Of a stretch of DNA of 9,197 nt, positions 6,324 through 9,197 are shown in pieces. The notes below the pieces were generated by a model. That model was not told where the DNA came from and did not search any database. It saw only the letters and a program-made list of their open reading frames with translations. The stretch's first letter is position 1. Each line of letters begins with the position of its first letter. The DNA is taken from positions 1-9,197 of the forward strand of contig MHER01000204.1 in the NCBI GenBank assembly GCA_001805205.1, written 5' to 3'. A program made the translations under genes and the position numbers. The stretch comes from Nitrospirae bacterium RIFCSPLOW2_12_42_9 (GTDB lineage: Bacteria > Nitrospirota > 9FT-COMBO-42-15 > HDB-SIOI813).

Positions 6324-7345
6324 ACAATCCTCTTTCTGCGCATTAGATAAATAAAATATGGCCCACCGCAAAGCGCTGTGATAATACCAACAGGAATCTC
6401 GACTGGAGAAATCACAGTCCTCGCAAGTGTATCTGCAATTACAAGAAATATACCCCCGCCAATTACAGAGACCGGGAGTATTATCCTGTAATCATATCCA
6501 AGAAGTAATCTGACAATATGGGGAACTATAATACCCAGGAAACCAATAGGCCCGCACAATGATACCCCCGCTGCAACGAGAAGGGCGCATGCTATAAATA
6601 CCCTGCGTTTAACCCTCTCTACATCAAGCCCGAGAGTCTGTGCAGTATCATCACCAAGCGTAAGTAAGTTTATAGAGCCTGCCTGAGTTAAAAGTACTAT
6701 AAGACCGGCAATTGCGAATAAGGAAATTATAGCAAGTGAAGTATAATCTGGTGAGCTGATATAACCAAAGAGCCAGAAAAAGATCTTATAAAATTGATTA
6801 GAGTCTATTACCAGTGTGAGGAAAAGGATTATGGCAAAGATGATTGCATTAATCATAACACCAACAAGGAGTATAGTTTGCGGAGGTGTCCTGCCATTAA
6901 TATTACTCAACTTGTATACTACATAGAGTGTTATGATAGCACCGGCAAAAGCCATGAAGGTAGTTGATGTAAAGCTGAGTAGCGTTATATTAATTTGCGT
7001 AAACAGCGAAATCAGGACACCGAGGGCAGCACCACTCGATATCCCTAACACATACGGGTCTGCGAGTGGGTTTTTTAAGATTGCCTGGAATACGCCTCCG
7101 GCAGCAGCAAGTGAACCGCCTACAACAGCAGCAAGTAGTATACGTGGGAGTCTGATCTGAAAAAGGATCGTGCGACTGATTTCCGTTTCATGATGACCTG
7201 TTATTGTTTCAATTAAGGTCTTTATAACATCATAAGGCCTCAGTGCCTCTGAACCGAACAACATAGCTATAAAAACTATTATTATTGAAAGAGTTGAGAA
7301 GATCAGTAGAGATGATGTCCAGCGTTTCACAGTTAGTGTTTGCAT
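6320..7345 (-). CDS. btuC: Vitamin B12 ABC importer, permease protein
   Basis: This 341-residue inner-membrane protein of the FecCD/BtuC family should form, as a homodimer, the translocation pathway. The chain is almost wholly hydrophobic with about ten membrane segments. Family signatures include RLPR (65-68), NPLADPYVLGISSGA (92-106), GPIGFLGIIVPHIVR (265-279, covering the loop that docks the ATPase), ADTLAR (304-309) and EIPVGIITALCGGP (316-329). Length agrees with the family (E. coli BtuC is 326). The ATG at 7345 follows AGGGA by six bases and lies 33 bp after the btuF stop. Its own stop overlaps the btuD start by four bases, so the two are probably translationally coupled. Confidence 0.94.
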   Translation of the reverse strand: MQTLTVKRWTSSLLIFSTLSIIIVFIAMLFGSEALRPYDVIKTLIETITGHHETEISRTILFQIRLPRILLAAVVGGSLAAAGGVFQAILKNPLADPYVLGISSGAALGVLISLFTQINITLLSFTSTTFMAFAGAIITLYVVYKLSNINGRTPPQTILLVGVMINAIIFAIILFLTLVIDSNQFYKIFFWLFGYISSPDYTSLAIISLFAIAGLIVLLTQAGSINLLTLGDDTAQTLGLDVERVKRRVFIACALLVAAGVSLCGPIGFLGIIVPHIVRLLLGYDYRIILPVSVIGGGIFLVIADTLARTVISPVEIPVGIITALCGGPYFIYLMRRKRIV

Positions 7346-7378
7346 ATAATTTCCCTGTATACTGACCCTGAAACTACC

Positions 7379-8257
7379 TCAGGGTGACATTCCATGAATA
7401 AATTTGAATATTTCTTCCATCCCATCGACAATCCGGGGTCCGGGTCTGCTTATAATGTCAGTTTCTATTGAATATACTCTTTTATTCCTGACAGCAGAAA
7501 TATCACCCCATCGTTTTTCCCACAAACGTATTGACTCTGCGACGTCAGGAGGGGCAATAATAACTTCCGGGTCTTTTGACAATATCTCCTCCATGTTGAC
7601 TTGCGGGTAGCGTATTAATGATTGAGAAAAGATATTCTTCCCACCGGCGATCTCAATTATATCGTGAATAAAACTACCTGGACCTACTGAGATCATAGGT
7701 TCATGACTTACAAGATAAAGCACCCTTACTCTCCGCGAACTTGCAACCTTTTTTTTAACAGCATCAATCCTGTTTGTAAGGTTCTTAACCTTATCTCTTG
7801 CAGTCCCATCCTGACCTGTAATATTCCCTATATGCAGTATCTCTCCTAAAATATCTTCCATAGAGTGGGGATTCAGAACATAAACATTTATATTAAACCT
7901 TTGCAGGTTGTTTACTATATCTTCTCTGTTACCTTCAGCAGTGGCAAAGACTAAATCAGGTTTTAATGAGACAATCTTTTCTATATCCGGACTTAATAGC
8001 AAACCCACACCCGGCTTTTTCTTTGCACCTTCAGGATAGTTACAGAAGTCAGTTACAGCGACAACCTTATTATCGAGATTTAAATAAAAGAGTATCTCAG
8101 TAATATTCGGGGCAAGTGATATTATACGTTGAGGATTGCTTGATATATTTACAGTCCGTCCAATATCATCAATAAATAAGGCGGCATTAACCGATGATGA
8201 TAAAAAGATAGACACTATCAGAAAAAGTATGGTGATTTTGAGCTTTACTTTTTTCAT
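7379..8257 (-). CDS. btuF: Periplasmic corrinoid-binding protein of the B12 ABC importer
   Basis: This 292-residue protein of the Peripla_BP_2 (type III, FepB/BtuF) class captures the corrinoid in the periplasm and delivers it to BtuCD. The ATG at 8257 begins a clear signal peptide (MKKVKLK, hydrophobic to about 22, cleavage likely after Ala25); there is no lipobox cysteine, so it should be soluble. The longer frame opening at 8338 is rejected because it reads through the leader terminator. Typical stretches are RIISLAPNITEILFYL (44-59), VTDFCNYP (68-75), IEKIVSLKPDLVFA (92-105), the YPQV segment (218-221) and RPGPRIVDGMEEI (271-283). Glu93 and Glu223/224 fall near where the E. coli protein has its BtuC-docking glutamates, by eye alignment. 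The ribosome binding site is weak. It is the first gene of a riboswitch-controlled operon. Confidence 0.92.
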   Translation of the reverse strand: MKKVKLKITILFLIVSIFLSSSVNAALFIDDIGRTVNISSNPQRIISLAPNITEILFYLNLDNKVVAVTDFCNYPEGAKKKPGVGLLLSPDIEKIVSLKPDLVFATAEGNREDIVNNLQRFNINVYVLNPHSMEDILGEILHIGNITGQDGTARDKVKNLTNRIDAVKKKVASSRRVRVLYLVSHEPMISVGPGSFIHDIIEIAGGKNIFSQSLIRYPQVNMEEILSKDPEVIIAPPDVAESIRLWEKRWGDISAVRNKRVYSIETDIISRPGPRIVDGMEEIFKFIHGMSP

Positions 8258-8288
8258 ATGGATTTTTTCGTCTCGCAATATCGTTCCC

Positions 8289-8334
8289 CAAAAACAAAAA
8301 ATCCCCAAAGTCATAAAGTCTGACCTTGAGGATT
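8289..8334 (-). terminator. Riboswitch-controlled intrinsic terminator before btuF
   Basis: In the transcript a 14-base arm (8321-8334) pairs fully with a 14-base arm (8300-8313), allowing two G-U pairs, around a seven-base loop. The U-rich tract TTTTGTTTTT (8290-8299) follows at once. It lies between the cobalamin riboswitch and the btuF start, the normal place for a transcription-attenuating platform. With B12 bound, the terminator should form and stop transcription before btuF. Confidence 0.85.
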
Positions 8335-8340
8335 GCACCC

Positions 8341-8391
8341 AGCTTCTTCACCCAGAAGGCTAAATTGTCTGAACCTCTCTTACGAAGGTTC
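8341..8391 (-). promoter_or_regulatory. Two small hairpins between riboswitch and terminator
   Basis: Two inverted repeats lie in the leader between the B12 box and the terminator. One is GAACCT/AGGTTC with a nine-base loop (8371-8391). The other is an AGC(C)TTCT/AGAAGCT pairing with one bulged base around GGGTGA (8341-8361). They may be spacers, pause hairpins, or part of an antiterminator fold; I could not identify a clear long antiterminator that excludes the terminator stem. Confidence 0.45.
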
Positions 8392-8404
8392 TTGCACTTA
8401 TAAA

Positions 8405-8572
8405 CCAGGCAGGTCTTCTGGCTCTTGGATCACCCTACTCACCACACCTTCCCGGAATAAATATCCCAGTGGTCAATACATGGCTTTCGTCCCCAATCAC
8501 AGCGGCGGGACCACCCCTGAATCTCACAGGGTTCCCTTTTTGTACAGCCTTTATCAGGTTATACACACCTGG
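8405..8572 (-). ncRNA. Cobalamin riboswitch controlling the btuFCD-tonB operon
   Basis: On the minus strand the P1 arm CCAGGT (8567-8572) pairs with ACCTGCCTGG (8405-8414), which closes the B12 box (to about 8424). Between them are GGGAA, GCCGCTGTGATTGGGG (8491-8506), CCACTGGGATAT (8461-8472) and CCGGGAAGG, all matching the cobalamin riboswitch consensus. It is about 23 bases longer than the other copy here, the extra lying in the 5' part near P2. The promoter upstream would start transcription about five bases before P1. The terminator downstream makes this a transcriptional off-switch by inference. Confidence 0.96.
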
Positions 8573-8583
8573 ATTGTAGGATA

Positions 8584-8612
8584 TTTATAAGATAGTTTAA
8601 TTGATTAGTCAA
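8584..8612 (-). promoter_or_regulatory. Sigma70-type promoter of the btuFCD-tonB operon
   Basis: The minus strand reads TTGACT (8607-8612), a 17-base AT-rich spacer, and TATAAA (8584-8589). This is close to the sigma70 consensus with ideal spacing. The expected start near 8577 falls just before the first riboswitch stem at 8572, and this agreement supports it strongly. Confidence 0.82.
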
Positions 8613-8710
8613 GATAAATTTCCGATAGTTCGGTGACTAACTGAAAAAGACCTTTGAATTTCTACCTGAAAAGCGGCTGGCAAGCCATGGGCCGTATTGA
8701 TTCTGGATTT
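8613..8710. other. Intergenic region between the RCC1 gene and the B12 operon promoter
   Basis: This 98-bp stretch lies after the RCC1-repeat stop and upstream of the -35 box of the B12 operon. I see no gene, no RNA gene and no strong terminator hairpin with a U-tract in it, so transcription from the RCC1 gene might read into the B12 leader. Confidence 0.5.
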
Positions 8711-9197
8711 TCATCTGAAAGGTATAAATCCAAAGAGCAAGACCTGAAGAGGGGTATAACTGTCAATCGTAGTCCCATCTCCGAGCTGGCCGGACCAATT
8801 CGTTCCCCATGCCCAGACACTCCCATCACCATTTACGGCAAGGGAATGGTAGGATCCTGCGGCAACAGCAGACACACCGCTAAGACCACTCGCCTGAACA
8901 GGGGTGTAACTGTCAGTCGTTGTCCCATCACCGAGCTGGCCGTCTCCATTATACCCCCATGCCCAGACACTCACATCATTCTTCACAGCAAGTGAATGGT
9001 AGGATCCTGCGCCAATGGCAGCAACACCGCTTAGACCAGCCGCCTGAACAGGGGTATACCTGTTAGCCGTTGTCCCATCCCCAAGCTGACCGTATCCATT
9101 ATCTCCCCATCCCCAGACACTACCATCTCCCTTTAAGGCAAGAGAATAGAAGTCTCCTGCGGCAATAGCAGCAACACCGCTTAGATTGTTCACCTGA
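8711..9197 (-). CDS. RCC1-repeat (beta-propeller type) protein, 5' part cut by window edge
   Basis: The frame enters from the right edge and stops at 8711; about 162 residues are visible. The GTG at 9193 is not taken as the start because it is the valine of a repeat (Gln-Val before Asn-Asn-Leu) and the frame stays open to the edge. Three 50-residue RCC1-type repeats are seen, each with a GVxAxxAGxxxSLA half, a GDGSVWxWG half, GQLGDGTT and YTPxQ. Such repeats form bladed propellers and in bacteria are often extracellular, but no targeting signal is visible here. The last repeat breaks off after TPLQV and is replaced by a short tail LLFGFIPFR, so the propeller may lack its final blade or close with the N-terminus. 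It ends before the B12 promoter and has no evident link to it. Function unknown. Confidence 0.8.
   Translation of the reverse strand, partial: QVNNLSGVAAIAAGDFYSLALKGDGSVWGWGDNGYGQLGDGTTANRYTPVQAAGLSGVAAIGAGSYHSLAVKNDVSVWAWGYNGDGQLGDGTTTDSYTPVQASGLSGVSAVAAGSYHSLAVNGDGSVWAWGTNWSGQLGDGTTIDSYTPLQVLLFGFIPFR
8741..9197. repeat. 150-bp tandem repeats coding for RCC1 modules
   Basis: Three copies recur with an exact 150-bp period; for example aggatcctgc occurs at 8851 and 9001, and a close variant at 9151. Copies are alike at the DNA level over most of their length, not only in protein. Similarity stops sharply near 8741, in mid-repeat. Confidence 0.8.

Noticed and set aside
8258..8338. Extended N-terminus of BtuF (27 further residues)
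   Set aside because: It would read through the riboswitch terminator and displace the signal peptide; the ATG at 8257 fits the family.
8654..8995. Plus-strand 113-residue frame opposite the RCC1 gene
   Set aside because: Its apparent repetition is the reverse reading of the RCC1 repeats, which explain the pattern in the other frame.
8741..9197. Regular 150-bp repeats as a CRISPR array or satellite
   Set aside because: The period is fully explained by 50-residue RCC1 modules in an open frame; there are no short repeats with unique spacers.

Overview
The window looks like a chromosomal piece of a Gram-negative bacterium. It encodes outer-membrane TonB-dependent receptors, a TonB-type energy transducer and a periplasmic binding protein. 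The DNA is fairly AT-rich, and every supported gene lies on the minus strand. The taxon cannot be fixed from sequence alone; the repeat style and the RCC1-type repeat gene would fit Nitrospirota or Desulfobacterota, but that is a guess.

The content is almost entirely a vitamin B12 (corrinoid) acquisition locus with two cobalamin riboswitches. In the direction of transcription (right to left), the right edge (8711-9197) holds the 3' part of an RCC1-repeat protein gene. Next come a strong sigma70-like promoter (8584-8612), a cobalamin riboswitch (8405-8572), two small hairpins and a strong intrinsic terminator (8289-8334). This controls an operon of btuF (periplasmic B12-binding protein), btuC (permease), btuD (ATPase) and a tonB-like gene; the last two joints are ATGA start/stop overlaps.

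A second cobalamin riboswitch (4441-4585) follows tonB. It is followed by a hairpin with a U-tract, a 131-bp MITE-like element with perfect 18-bp terminal inverted repeats and a 5-bp target duplication, two tandem TonB-dependent receptor genes, and the first 129 codons of cobU, which runs off the left edge.

Together the genes make a near-complete route: receptors bring corrinoid across the outer membrane using TonB, BtuF captures it, BtuCD imports it, and CobU activates cobinamide for nucleotide-loop assembly. ExbB and ExbD are not in the window. The pathway is well known. The less ordinary parts are the TonB with a glycine/aspartate-rich linker translationally coupled to the ABC importer, the paired divergent receptors, and the mobile element inserted between riboswitch platform and receptor ribosome binding site.
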